From the NCBI GenBank assembly GCA_043759735.1, contig JAYUQC010000120.1, forward strand, positions 1 through 64,000: a DNA stretch of 64,000 bases, in the 5' to 3' direction. The stretch comes from CAISIP01 sp043759735. GTDB taxonomy: Bacteria > Pseudomonadota > Gammaproteobacteria > Burkholderiales > Burkholderiaceae_C. The translations under genes were made by a program, and so were the position numbers. Shown one piece after another: positions 38,101 to 46,595 of the stretch. Under the pieces are notes generated by a model. The model searched no databases. It worked only from the letters and a program-made list of their open reading frames with translations, and was not told where the DNA came from. How positions within the stretch are numbered: position 1 is the stretch's first letter; each line of letters opens with the position of its first letter.

Positions 38101-41100
38101 ATCGTAGGTGTTGGCAACAATGCTTCTTGGCCCACCGCCGGCCTGGATACGCAGGTCACCCGTGGAGTTGAAGCCAAAACCGGCATACAGTGTCAATGCC
38201 GTGATGTTGCCGATATCGCCGCCCACGACGATGTTTCCATCCGTCGCCGTCAATGCAAACGCAGTGGCGACGACGGGACTCAAGGGACCGAGCAATAAAT
38301 CAAAGCCGCTGCGCGATAGCAGCAAGCCCGAGAAGTTGCCGCCGATGTCATTGACCGAAACTGCGCCGCTGCCACTGGCTGATGCGGTGATCGACAACTG
38401 GGTCAGGGCCGCGTTTGCCAGGTCGACTTCAATCGCGTCGCGGGCCGACACATTCAGCCCCACCGCGCCACGGGTCAGGATCGGATTCGCGGCGCTGCCG
38501 ATGCTGCCATTGGCGGCGTTGAGCGTCGTGCTCCCACTGGCCGCGCCATTTCCGTCACGCGTATCGATCTGGAATGGCTGCGCGCCGACGCGCACGATAT
38601 TGCCGTTGTCCGCCGTCAGCGAGACGCTGCCCCCCAGGCTCAGTATCTGTTCGACATTGATATGCTGGTTCGCGTCACCGAGGGTGCGCGCGGCCACCGA
38701 GCCTGCGGCGCTATTTACCGACGTCAGGTCCACCCGACCATCGGTGGCATCGACTCTGACAAATCCACCGCCCGTGACGACCGAGGTCAGCACGATGTTG
38801 CCCCCGGCGCGCAGGTCCAGGCTGCCGTTGCCCATGGCCACCGCGTTGGCCGTGATGTTGGCCGCAGGCGCAAAGACGTTGATGGAGGAACTACCCGTCG
38901 CGCCAAAAATGCCGACCGTATTGATCACGATATCCGTGATCGTGGCCGAGGTCTCGGTATACCGATCGGTCATGCCGGTATCGGACGCCAACTGCAACGC
39001 CAGCTGGTTGCCGGTGGTCAGGTAGGTCAACAGCTGGTTCACGCCGTTACCGCGTACCTGCGACCCGGCGCCGGAGCCCGCGACACTGCCGTCAGCGCTG
39101 ACATTGACATTGGTCAGTGCCACGTCGGACCGGACATCAAACAGACCACCGGTGGACAGCGTCAGGTTGGTCGTATTGGTCAGGCCGTTGGCCTGAATAT
39201 TGGCCATGCCCGTTGTTTCCAACCGCACGGTCGGTGCGGTCACCGTGGTTCCGCTGGTCGTCAGATCGATGTGATCGGTAGCGGAGATGAATACATTGCC
39301 GGCCGACAAGTCGATCGCGGAGCCCGGCGCGTAGGCGGCCGTCGCATTGATCGTCAATGAACCATTGCCCACAGACATACTTCCGGTATTGAATGTGGTG
39401 CCTGTCACGTCCAATGACGATCCGGAGGCCAGGATGCCGGTATTGAGCGTGCCGGCGCTGACCGTGGTTGTGCGGGCGGCACCCGTGATGCCGCCGGCAA
39501 CATTCAATGTGCCGCCCGAGACGGTCTTGTCGAAACCGCCGGTGATGGCCTGTGCCGTGATGCTTTGCGCCGCCATTCCAGCCGTCACCGTCACGGTGTC
39601 GGTCTGGTTGTTGCCGCCAAGAAAAGTCACGCCACCAGCAATACCCGCGCCGCCAACCGATATCGAACCACCGGCAATCAGCGATGTCAGCGTCGAGCTG
39701 GTCACCGCCCCGCCGGTGCTGATGTCGCCTGCGGCGCGCAGGCTGACCTGATCCGCCTCCGCGCGGAAAGCGTTGCGCGACGTGCCGGTTCCCGTCACCG
39801 CGCCGGTGACCGTGACATTGCCGCCCGAACTGTCGACTTTGATGAAGGTCAGGCTGTCGAGGCCCCCTGCCACGATGATATCGCCCCCCGCATCGAGCAC
39901 CAACTGGTCGGGAATGGCGCCGTTGAAGTCGGACCGATTGGTTCCCAGCGTGGTTATCGCCCCGGTAGACATGGCTGCGCCGCTGACCAGGTTGACGCTG
40001 TTGGCGCGGATGATGTTGGTCATCGGCAATGCCTGCGTCAGCGTCGTACCGGCGCTCAGCGACAAGCGATCGAGCCCGGTGGTGTTCAGGTCCACGTTGC
40101 CAAACGCCAGTCCGCTGGCACCGGCGGCCGCAAAGCTGAACAGGTTCAACGGGTTCCCCGCCAAGGGCACCAGGTTGCCGATGGTGATGACGGCTCCGTC
40201 ACTCAGCGCTGTAACGTCCAGGTTTTCCGAGGTGAAGGTCGACGTATTGCCGGTGCCGATACCGGCCGCCGACGCCGACAAACGGATGGTGGAGAGCGAA
40301 CGCTCGACCATGCCATTGGTTGCGGCTACATGGAACTGGCCTGCGCCCGACGTGATGTCAAGCGTGCCACTGGTGTCAAACGTGATGTCAAGCGTGCCAC
40401 TGGTGTCAATATTGACTGGTGCAGTAGCCCTGCCGATATCGGTGCCGGCGTTCAGTGTCACGGATTTTGCCGCACCGGCAATGATGTCCAGCGGTCGCGC
40501 AAACAAGGCGTCTCCAATGGCGCTGCCGGCGAACACCGATACATTGCCCGTTGCGCTGATGTCATTTGCGGCATTGTCCAGCGTCGTTCTTACCGAGCCA
40601 ACAAAGGAGTTCAGATTGACATTGCCGGAATTGCTGTTCACGTCGTTCGCACGGATCGAGGTGAAATCGATGTTGCCGGTCGCATTCACTTGCACATCAC
40701 CATTCGAACCAACGCCGGCCGACAACTGACCCAGCGTGGCAGCGCCGCCCTGGACCGACACGCTGATCGAATCACGCGCCGTCAGATTGCCGGTTGCGCT
40801 GAGCGAGCCTTGATCCGTCGACAGACTGATGCCGCCCGACACGCTGCGATCAACAGCGCCCGTGAGGGTGAGATTGCCGACGCCGTCGTTGCGAACCGTA
40901 AAACCATTGGCGGCACCGACCGGTTCGGCATTGCCGATGGTGATGGTGTTGTTGGTCGGCTGGCTTACGAATGCCGAGGGCGAGAAGGAGCCACCTGCCT
41001 GGACGAAAACGCCTCGCGACACGGCCATGCTGGTCACGCTCACGTTGCCATGGCCCTGATTGCTGATGTCCAGGCTATCGCCAATCACGACCGTTCCAAG

Positions 41101-43899
41101 CACGATGTTGTTCGCGGTGCGATGGCTCGTGCGCGGGAAGTTGAACGATGTTTCGAACTCGCCGCCAGCGTCGATCTGCACAAAGCCGCCGGACGTCAGG
41201 CTGGTAACCGTTACATCGCCGTTGTCGCGGTTCGTCAAAATCACGCGTCCGGTTCCACCGGCGTTCAGTGTGCCGGCAACAATGGGACTCGATGTGGTGC
41301 ACGCCCCGACGACGTCGTCACACAAACCGGTCGAGACATCGATGCCGGAACTGCCGGTGGTCGTCGCAGAACCGATTGCGACCGCCCCGGGAGCGCTGAT
41401 CGACAGGCTGGCGCCCGTCATGCTGCCAACCGTCACCGAGGTGGAGGCGAACAGGTCGACCGGGGCGCCCGGCAGCGTCAAGGTGGCGGCATTGAGCGCA
41501 CCATTGGTCACACTCAGGCTGAATCCATTCGCCAGCCCGCCATTCGAAACAGCCGTGGCGTTGAGCACGCCGCCACCATCTCCCAGGCTCAGTGTCGTGA
41601 GGTTGGCGGCGCCCGTGAGCGCGATTGCGGCCAGACCGGCGACGGTTCCACGCATTTCCAGGCTGTCCAGCATCGGGGCGCCTGTCAAGGTGACGTGGGT
41701 CGGAGACGCAATATCAATCAGTTCGAGCCGCGGCTGGACCTGCCCGGACGGAGACGCGATCAGAATGGGAGCCGCTTGCGATCCGGCCGGCGCGGCGCTG
41801 TTGTTCGTGTCCAGCCGGATGAACGGCCCGGTTATCAATCCGCCCGCGACCTGTTCCATGCCGGTGGAGGATGTCAGAAACACCCCGGAGCTGCCGGTGA
41901 TGGTACCCAAGCGCAAGGGACCACCCGGACCACTCGAGAGTTGAACGCTGGAGCCGGTCGATGTGGCGTTGACACGGTCGGTCACTGACACCGTACCGCT
42001 GACCGAACTGGTGGCGTTCAGATTGGCAACGCCGGCGTTCAACGCGTTGACGAACACGTTGCCGGCCGTCGCCGTCATGCCAACCATACCGGTGGTGGTG
42101 TAGCTGCCACTGGAGACGCTGCGACCGGTCGCCTGGATGGTTCCAGCGCCGGCATCGACATTGGCATTGAACACCGAGCCATTCGACGACGCCAGCGTCA
42201 CGGCGCCGCCACCGCTGGAAATGGCTCCGGTGTAGTTGAGCGAGCCAGCCGTCATCAGGTCGACCGCGCCACCCGAGGTCGTGATGCCGCCCGGACCTGT
42301 GATCGCGTTGGCCCGCAGCGTCACGGCTCCGGCTGTGGTGCTGATACCAGTCGTATTGAAGATCGATCCGGAGTCGAACATCGCGCCGCCCGCCGTCATC
42401 GTCAATCCGGCGCCCGGGGCGGTGAGTGCAATCGCATCGCGCACATAGATGTCGCGCACGGCCTGCAACACCACATTGCCGCCCACGGTGGCCAATGTCA
42501 GCGGCGAAATGGTCACGACATTGCTGGCAAAGTCGGCGAACTCGTCGACCACGATCGTCAGAATGCCGCTGGTCAGCGAGACCAGAATGTCCAGTGGGTC
42601 GAGCAACAGACTGCCATTGGCGCCGTTCGACGCGCTGAGGTCGGCGTTGCCGGTGAAGGCCAGGTTCGCCTTGCCCGAGACCTCGGCGAAACCGCCATTG
42701 CCGCCCTGCGGCCCGCCCCGCGCAGACAGATCGCCGCCGAAGCGCGTGTTTTCGTCGGCCCAGACAATGACGCGACCACCATTGCCGTCGTCTGTCGCAT
42801 CGGCATTGAGCTTGGCGCCCTCGCCCACGAACACCCGTGCGGCGTTCTGGACCTGGGCGTTGGCGCCCTGGAAATCACCGCCCACCATGATCTGCCCGCC
42901 GCCGCCACTGCCCGATGCGATCAGCTGTGCGCTCGACTCCAGCGCGACCCGCTGACCCAGAATACGGATGTCGCCGCCCGTGCCCGAAGCCCCTGCGGCC
43001 GACACCACACCTTGTATGCGTGTCGTTCCCTCGCCGCTTTGCACCAGGATGTTGCCGCCCGACGCCCCATCGGCGCGCGTGACGCTGTCGCCGGTCAACG
43101 TGACGCTGTTGCGCCCGGACAACACGATAGTGCCGTCGGCGTCCACTGCGATTCGATTGGCGCGAACTTCGCCGCTATGGCGAATCGACCCCGCAAACAC
43201 CCGAACTGCGCCGTTGTCGGCCAGCAACTGGCCCAGATTGAGCACCGAATCGGTCGGCGCCTGGATCTCGAACCGGATGCCGTCCAGGTCCAGGCTGGTG
43301 ATTTCCAGCTTGCGCCCGGCAGCCAGCAGGATGTTGCCGTCCGGCGCATGGATGATGCCGCTGTTCTCGATATCGGGCGCGATCAGCGCAATGCGTCCAC
43401 CCGGACCCGCCGTGATCATGCCTTCGTTACGGATGGCTCCGGCACCCGGACGCGCCAGGAAACGCAGCTTGCCGGCCAGGAAATCGGCGTCGGACAGGTC
43501 CAGCGTGGAGGCAACAAAGCTGTTGGTGTCGATGCGCGCGGCGCCGCCGATGACGATGCCGTTGGGGTTGATCAGGAACACCTGCCCGTTCGATTTAAGT
43601 TGCCCCAGCAGTTCGGACAGGTCGCGCCCGACGACCCGGTTTAGTACCGCGCTGGTACTGGACGGTTGCACAAACTGCGTACTTTCCGAGGCGCCTATCG
43701 AGAACTGGCGCCAGTTGATGATGGCTCCCTGGGAGGCATTGATCTGCATGGCGCCGGCGCCCGGCTGCGAAATCGACACCTGACCATTGACCACCGAGGC
43801 CCCGTCGGGCAGAGCAAACGCCGACATGCCCCAGGCAGCATGCAAGGCGAGCGCAAGTGACCGTACACGCGGGAGCGTGGCTCTTTTTCCGATGTTCAT
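35173..43899 (-). CDS. Filamentous-haemagglutinin-like TpsA exoprotein
   Basis: 2,908-residue secreted beta-helical protein, the presumed cargo of the downstream TpsB. The start at 43899 is preceded by TGGGGGT and gives a signal peptide ending near SAFA (about residue 30); the longer open frame upstream is not credible. The TPS domain (about 31-280) has the diagnostic NGQVFLINPNGIVIGGAARI (NPNGI at 111-115). The body is Gly/Ala/Ser/Thr-rich with regular short repeats such as LTxxxGSVxxxG and GNILVQGG-type blocks, consistent with a long right-handed beta helix. It ends NRRLNQCY without a recognised toxin domain. First gene of the operon tpsA-fecR-tpsB. A role in adhesion, aggregation or biofilm is likely but unproven. 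Confidence 0.9.
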   Translation of the reverse strand: MNIGKRATLPRVRSLALALHAAWGMSAFALPDGASVVNGQVSISQPGAGAMQINASQGAIINWRQFSIGASESTQFVQPSSTSAVLNRVVGRDLSELLGQLKSNGQVFLINPNGIVIGGAARIDTNSFVASTLDLSDADFLAGKLRFLARPGAGAIRNEGMITAGPGGRIALIAPDIENSGIIHAPDGNILLAAGRKLEITSLDLDGIRFEIQAPTDSVLNLGQLLADNGAVRVFAGSIRHSGEVRANRIAVDADGTIVLSGRNSVTLTGDSVTRADGASGGNILVQSGEGTTRIQGVVSAAGASGTGGDIRILGQRVALESSAQLIASGSGGGGQIMVGGDFQGANAQVQNAARVFVGEGAKLNADATDDGNGGRVIVWADENTRFGGDLSARGGPQGGNGGFAEVSGKANLAFTGNADLSASNGANGSLLLDPLDILVSLTSGILTIVVDEFADFASNVVTISPLTLATVGGNVVLQAVRDIYVRDAIALTAPGAGLTMTAGGAMFDSGSIFNTTGISTTAGAVTLRANAITGPGGITTSGGAVDLMTAGSLNYTGAISSGGGAVTLASSNGSVFNANVDAGAGTIQATGRSVSSGSYTTTGMVGMTATAGNVFVNALNAGVANLNATSSVSGTVSVTDRVNATSTGSSVQLSSGPGGPLRLGTITGSSGVFLTSSTGMEQVAGGLITGPFIRLDTNNSAAPAGSQAAPILIASPSGQVQPRLELIDIASPTHVTLTGAPMLDSLEMRGTVAGLAAIALTGAANLTTLSLGDGGGVLNATAVSNGGLANGFSLSVTNGALNAATLTLPGAPVDLFASTSVTVGSMTGASLSISAPGAVAIGSATTTGSSGIDVSTGLCDDVVGACTTSSPIVAGTLNAGGTGRVILTNRDNGDVTVTSLTSGGFVQIDAGGEFETSFNFPRTSHRTANNIVLGTVVIGDSLDISNQGHGNVSVTSMAVSRGVFVQAGGSFSPSAFVSQPTNNTITIGNAEPVGAANGFTVRNDGVGNLTLTGAVDRSVSGGISLSTDQGSLSATGNLTARDSISVSVQGGAATLGQLSAGVGSNGDVQVNATGNIDFTSIRANDVNSNSGNVNLNSFVGSVRTTLDNAANDISATGNVSVFAGSAIGDALFARPLDIIAGAAKSVTLNAGTDIGRATAPVNIDTSGTLDITFDTSGTLDITSGAGQFHVAATNGMVERSLSTIRLSASAAGIGTGNTSTFTSENLDVTALSDGAVITIGNLVPLAGNPLNLFSFAAAGASGLAFGNVDLNTTGLDRLSLSAGTTLTQALPMTNIIRANSVNLVSGAAMSTGAITTLGTNRSDFNGAIPDQLVLDAGGDIIVAGGLDSLTFIKVDSSGGNVTVTGAVTGTGTSRNAFRAEADQVSLRAAGDISTGGAVTSSTLTSLIAGGSISVGGAGIAGGVTFLGGNNQTDTVTVTAGMAAQSITAQAITGGFDKTVSGGTLNVAGGITGAARTTTVSAGTLNTGILASGSSLDVTGTTFNTGSMSVGNGSLTINATAAYAPGSAIDLSAGNVFISATDHIDLTTSGTTVTAPTVRLETTGMANIQANGLTNTTNLTLSTGGLFDVRSDVALTNVNVSADGSVAGSGAGSQVRGNGVNQLLTYLTTGNQLALQLASDTGMTDRYTETSATITDIVINTVGIFGATGSSSINVFAPAANITANAVAMGNGSLDLRAGGNIVLTSVVTGGGFVRVDATDGRVDLTSVNSAAGSVAARTLGDANQHINVEQILSLGGSVSLTADNGNIVRVGAQPFQIDTRDGNGAASGSTTLNAANGSIGSAANPILTRGAVGLNVSARDAIEVDLANAALTQLSITASASGSGAVSVNDIGGNFSGLLLSRSGFDLLLGPLSPVVATAFALTATDGNIVVGGDIGNITALTLYAGFGFNSTGDLRIQAGGGPRSIVANTYDLRAGQDVVIAAGAAAGESVAVAQAGAFGSSTVSAGRDILVSANAGSASVQHITPFATQVLNAGRDIRVVGGSAGVVGALANIGSTGNQFLSAGNLLLVQGGATDGTAATVQASRSQTSGAVGNVSVLGGGDNAAALLQAGTSQTVISLAGNVIVQGGSGASASAAIQSISGSQSIGTTVFGTATDLVLVQGGTGNAATASIRSGTVQTVQSSGDIRVLGGSGTGALAEIFGGTSQTVGSTTTFSGNISFDPTASILVQAGSGGTAGIRANNAQTIRASETISVLGGSAAGMTAVIESINASQDIGNASNFRNDPTGNILVQGGTASGAFASVKAQTNQTIRSGGSISVVGGAGAGASGEIRSVASSQTIGSTSNNSNDATDSVLVQAGSGGIARILAQSSQTILTSENLSVVGGPGAGMQASIESTAGSQNIGSTSTSFGNDPSGSILVQAGNGVGSAAFIRAATGQTIDAGGSIALIGAAANAFAEVVTNTGTQTIGNVSSNRDRTDDISLTGGSASGAYARIMSSAGFQSLLTSANLTLAGGAGDNAGATLLAGTGQNMTVQGTLAMVGGSGSVPGSNETAIRNNTSGQQSINVTGNMSVTGGGFGSDAWVKQNGSGGQAITVGGNLALLAPAATPSTGVTSIESLGPTQNIFVGGGLTIDNQAGWLTYISTAGAQSITADTIAINLSTASPVSAPFAGISATGNQTINLQGDGTTIGTATLSIVNTSSLTDSSAALSTAADQVILMDYDSAGLVQIGSTDGLGRAQISAGGTHTMVAGQLLIQGGASSAATAGIFVPNGAAVISTIYGPIELKGGALGAAIIDPPQLDMVSNSGVFLLAGAGAGANATIQAGIFNLAATSGDLSLINSAAALASINADVFNYFGAGNVNLSGGTITVTTAGAITITGICFSCDTNLFGPFSVSAFIPPPLDFGAFATSNVLALADLGVGLFDAWLDADGSLVLSNRRLNQCY
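36400..37900 (-). repeat. Internal TpsA repeat block of ~65-75 residues
   Basis: Successive blocks read approximately QTI-(R/L)SSExISVLGGSGAG, then IxSxxxSQxIGSTS, then SILVQAGSGG, repeating several times across this stretch with diverged copies toward both ends. They fit stacked turns of a beta helix. Limits are approximate because copies are degenerate. Confidence 0.6.
40351..40410 (-). repeat. 30-bp tandem duplication inside tpsA
   Basis: The unit beginning CGTGATGTCAAGCGTGCCAC occurs twice back to back, 29 of 30 bases identical, and adds a second TSGTLDI-type decapeptide to the protein. The frame is kept. The near-perfect identity indicates a recent slippage event. Confidence 0.85.
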
Positions 43900-44246
43900 A
43901 GTACCCCCAGCCAGAATCAATTCGACCAATCGCACGACCACCGCCCGAACGCGCGGCCTCGGCCAGCGCACCGGCCGACCGATACATTCTGCAACGATGC
44001 CACTTAACCGGCATTTGGGCAATGGGAAGAGTACGAATGTTGGCGCTAAATTCACCGGAACGTGGCTCCACCCCCTCGTTTGGGGAGTCATTTGCCGCAA
44101 AACCGTCGCGCGCCGACCACGCTGGCAAGCCGCCCGGGCGCATCGGCGCCTATTGCCATGGCATTGTGGCAACGCCTCCACGCCATCCGCGAACCTGAAG
44201 CCAGGCTTGTTAGACTGCCGCAGCCCAACCCGTCGAAAGAAACTCC
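43900..44246. other. Divergent intergenic region upstream of tpsA
   Basis: 347 bases between the tpsA start (minus) and the small protein gene (plus). No credible gene was seen. Open frames on the minus strand are extensions of tpsA without signal or ribosome site. It should hold promoters for both directions, but I could not identify convincing -35/-10 pairs. Confidence 0.5.
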
Positions 44247-44390
44247 ATGACCCTATGCCCCATCGCTGTCGTTGCCGGTTGCCAAAAGTGCCCGGCTTTC
44301 AAGATTTGCCCTTTAAAAGGGCTGATTGGCGACGCCCCCACAACACCGCCCGCCCGGCCTGCGGCCAAGCCTGCCAAACGGCGGAAGTAA
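44247..44390 (+). CDS. Small cysteine-containing protein of unknown function (47 aa)
   Basis: ATG at 44247 to TAA at 44390. The sequence opens MTLCPIAVVAGCQKCPAFKI, continues CPLKGLIGD and ends in a Pro/Ala/Lys/Arg tail. Four cysteines (two in CxxC, CQKC) suggest a metal or iron-sulfur site, or disulfides. A GAAAG stretch precedes the start. It lies 75 bases before dapC on the same strand. I recall similar short proteins upstream of dapC in other Comamonadaceae, which supports a real gene, but no function is known to me. Confidence 0.65.
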   Translation: MTLCPIAVVAGCQKCPAFKICPLKGLIGDAPTTPPARPAAKPAKRRK

Positions 44391-44465
44391 GGATCGGCTC
44401 ATGTTTCCAGGCTGGGCCGGAGCGCATGTGCGCGACGGTGCGACTGAGCCCGGATAATCTCGCCC

Positions 44466-45689
44466 ATGAACCATCTGCTGGAGCGGCTGCAGCCGTATCC
44501 CTTCGAGCGCCTGCGCACACTTTTTTCCGGCATCACGCCCAACCCGGCTTATCGACCGATCAGTCTGGGCATCGGTGAGCCGCGCCATGCAACACCGTTG
44601 TTCATTGCGCAGGCCTTTGCCGACGCGCTAAATAGCCGGCCCAGCGGCCTGGCCAGCTACCCGTCCACGGCCGGCGATCCGGCCTTGCGCCAGGCCTGCG
44701 CCGATTGGCTGGGGCGACGCTATGGCCTTCAGGTCGATGCGCAGACCCAGGTGCTACCGATCAATGGGTCGCGCGAGGCCCTGTTCGCCATCGCCCAGAC
44801 GGTGGTCGATCCGCCGCGCACAGGCCAGCCCGAGGCAACTGACGGGCCCTGGGTGGTATGCCCGAACCCGTTCTATCAAATATATGAGGGTGCCGCGCTG
44901 CTGGCAGGTGCCAAGCCCTGGTTCGTCGCAGCTGATCCGGCGCGCAACTTCGCCCAGGATTGGGATGCGGTACCCGAGGCCATCTGGGCCCGCACCCAAT
45001 TGCTGTACGTCTGTTCGCCAGGCAATCCGACCGGCGCGGTGATGCCCTTGTCCGAATGGGAGAAGCTGTTTGCGCTCAGTGACCGGCATGGATTCGTCAT
45101 CGCATCCGACGAGTGCTACAGCGAGATCTATTTCCGCGACGAGCCGCCGCTGGGCGCCCTGCAGGCGGCGGCTCGGCTCGGTCGGCACGACTTCGCACGC
45201 CTGTTGTCCTTCACCAGCCTGTCCAAGCGCAGTAGTGTGCCCGGCATGCGCAGCGGATTCGTCGCCGGAGACGCGGCGCTGGTCAAGGCATTTCTGCTGT
45301 ACCGGACCTACCACGGCAGTGCGATGAGTCCGGTGGTGCAATCGGCCAGCATCGCCGCCTGGGCCGACGAGGCGCATGTGGTGGCGAATCGGGACCTGTA
45401 CCGTGCCAAATTCGAACGCATCACGCCGATCCTGTCCGAGGTTCTCGACGTCGCCCTGCCCGATGCCGCGTTCTATCTGTGGGCCGGCGTGCGCGGCAGC
45501 GACACTACCTTCGCGCGCGACCTGCTCGCTCTCTACAATGTGACGGTCCTGCCCGGGAGCTTTCTGGCCCGGGAAGTCGATGGCGTGAACCCGGGCGCAC
45601 AGCGCATCCGGATGGCGCTGGTGGCCGAAACCGCCGAATGTGAAGAAGCTGCGCAGCGCATTGTTCAGTTCGTGCGCAGCACCGCGTGA
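44466..45689 (+). CDS. dapC: N-succinyldiaminopimelate aminotransferase
   Basis: PLP-dependent class I aminotransferase that makes N-succinyl-LL-diaminopimelate from the keto precursor in lysine and peptidoglycan synthesis. The 407-residue protein starts MNHLLERLQPYPFERLRTLF, typical of betaproteobacterial DapC, with SPGNPTG (substrate carboxylate and PLP contacts), ASDECYSEIYF and the Schiff-base lysine in SFTSLSKRSSVPGMRSGF. It ends DLLALYNVTVLPGSFLARE with the usual C-terminal domain. dapD follows 38 bases downstream. Confidence 0.93.
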   Translation: MNHLLERLQPYPFERLRTLFSGITPNPAYRPISLGIGEPRHATPLFIAQAFADALNSRPSGLASYPSTAGDPALRQACADWLGRRYGLQVDAQTQVLPINGSREALFAIAQTVVDPPRTGQPEATDGPWVVCPNPFYQIYEGAALLAGAKPWFVAADPARNFAQDWDAVPEAIWARTQLLYVCSPGNPTGAVMPLSEWEKLFALSDRHGFVIASDECYSEIYFRDEPPLGALQAAARLGRHDFARLLSFTSLSKRSSVPGMRSGFVAGDAALVKAFLLYRTYHGSAMSPVVQSASIAAWADEAHVVANRDLYRAKFERITPILSEVLDVALPDAAFYLWAGVRGSDTTFARDLLALYNVTVLPGSFLAREVDGVNPGAQRIRMALVAETAECEEAAQRIVQFVRSTA

Positions 45690-45727
45690 GCCCGCCAACC
45701 CCTATTTCGACAACCCGACGAGCATTC

Positions 45728-46552
45728 ATGACCGACCAACTGCAAAAAACCATCGACACCGCGTGGGACAACCGCGCCGAGTACTCCCCGAAATCGGCAC
45801 CCCGCGAGGTCATCGACGCGGTTGACCATGTCATCGCCGAACTGGACCGCGGCACACTGCGCGTGGCCACCCGCGAGGGCGTCGGCCAGTGGACCACGCA
45901 CCAATGGGTCAAGAAAGCGGTGCTGCTGAGTTTCCGGCTCAAGGACAACGCCGTCATGCGCGCCGGCGACCTGGCCTTCTTTGACAAGGTGCCTACCAAG
46001 TTCGGCGGCCAGGACGAAGACGCGCTGCGCGCCAGCGGCGTGCGCGTCGTGCCGCCGGCGATCGCCCGGCGCGGCAGTTTCTGCGCCAAAGGCGTGGTGC
46101 TGATGCCGTCCTACGTCAATATTGGCGCCTATGTAGACGAAGGCACGATGGTCGACACCTGGGCCACCGTGGGCTCATGTGCGCAGATCGGAAAGAACGT
46201 GCACCTGAGCGGCGGCGTCGGCATCGGCGGCGTGCTCGAACCCATGCAGGCCGGTCCGACCATCATCGAGGATAACTGCTTCGTCGGGGCCCGCTCCGAA
46301 GTCGTCGAGGGCGTCATCGTCGAGGAGAACTCGGTCATCTCGATGGGCGTGTATATCGGCCAGAGCACCAAGATCTACGACCGCGCCACCGGCAGCGTGA
46401 GCTATGGCCGCATTCCGGCGGGCTCGGTCGTGGTTTCGGGCAATCTGCCCAGCGCCGACGGCAAGTACAGCCTGTACTGTGCGGTGATCGTCAAGAAAGT
46501 CGACGCGCAAACCCGCGCCAAGACCAGCCTGAACGACCTGTTGCGCGACTAG
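45728..46552 (+). CDS. dapD: Tetrahydrodipicolinate N-succinyltransferase
   Basis: Transfers succinyl from succinyl-CoA to tetrahydrodipicolinate in the succinylase branch of lysine synthesis. 274 residues from the ATG at 45728; the upstream extension of the frame is not credible. It has an N-terminal helical domain, then the left-handed beta-helix hexapeptide region with KGVVLMPSYVNIGAYVDEGT and GGVLEPMQAGPTIIEDNCFVG, typical of DapD trimers. It follows dapC, consistent with co-expression. Confidence 0.96.
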   Translation: MTDQLQKTIDTAWDNRAEYSPKSAPREVIDAVDHVIAELDRGTLRVATREGVGQWTTHQWVKKAVLLSFRLKDNAVMRAGDLAFFDKVPTKFGGQDEDALRASGVRVVPPAIARRGSFCAKGVVLMPSYVNIGAYVDEGTMVDTWATVGSCAQIGKNVHLSGGVGIGGVLEPMQAGPTIIEDNCFVGARSEVVEGVIVEENSVISMGVYIGQSTKIYDRATGSVSYGRIPAGSVVVSGNLPSADGKYSLYCAVIVKKVDAQTRAKTSLNDLLRD

Positions 46553-46595
46553 AACCTCTTATCGTCCCATTTCCACCGAGCACAAGGGGAACAGC

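Noticed and set aside
36256..41988. Very long plus-strand open frames opposite tpsA
   Set aside because: They mirror the repetitive composition of tpsA, have no signal or domain pattern, and no ribosome sites were seen.
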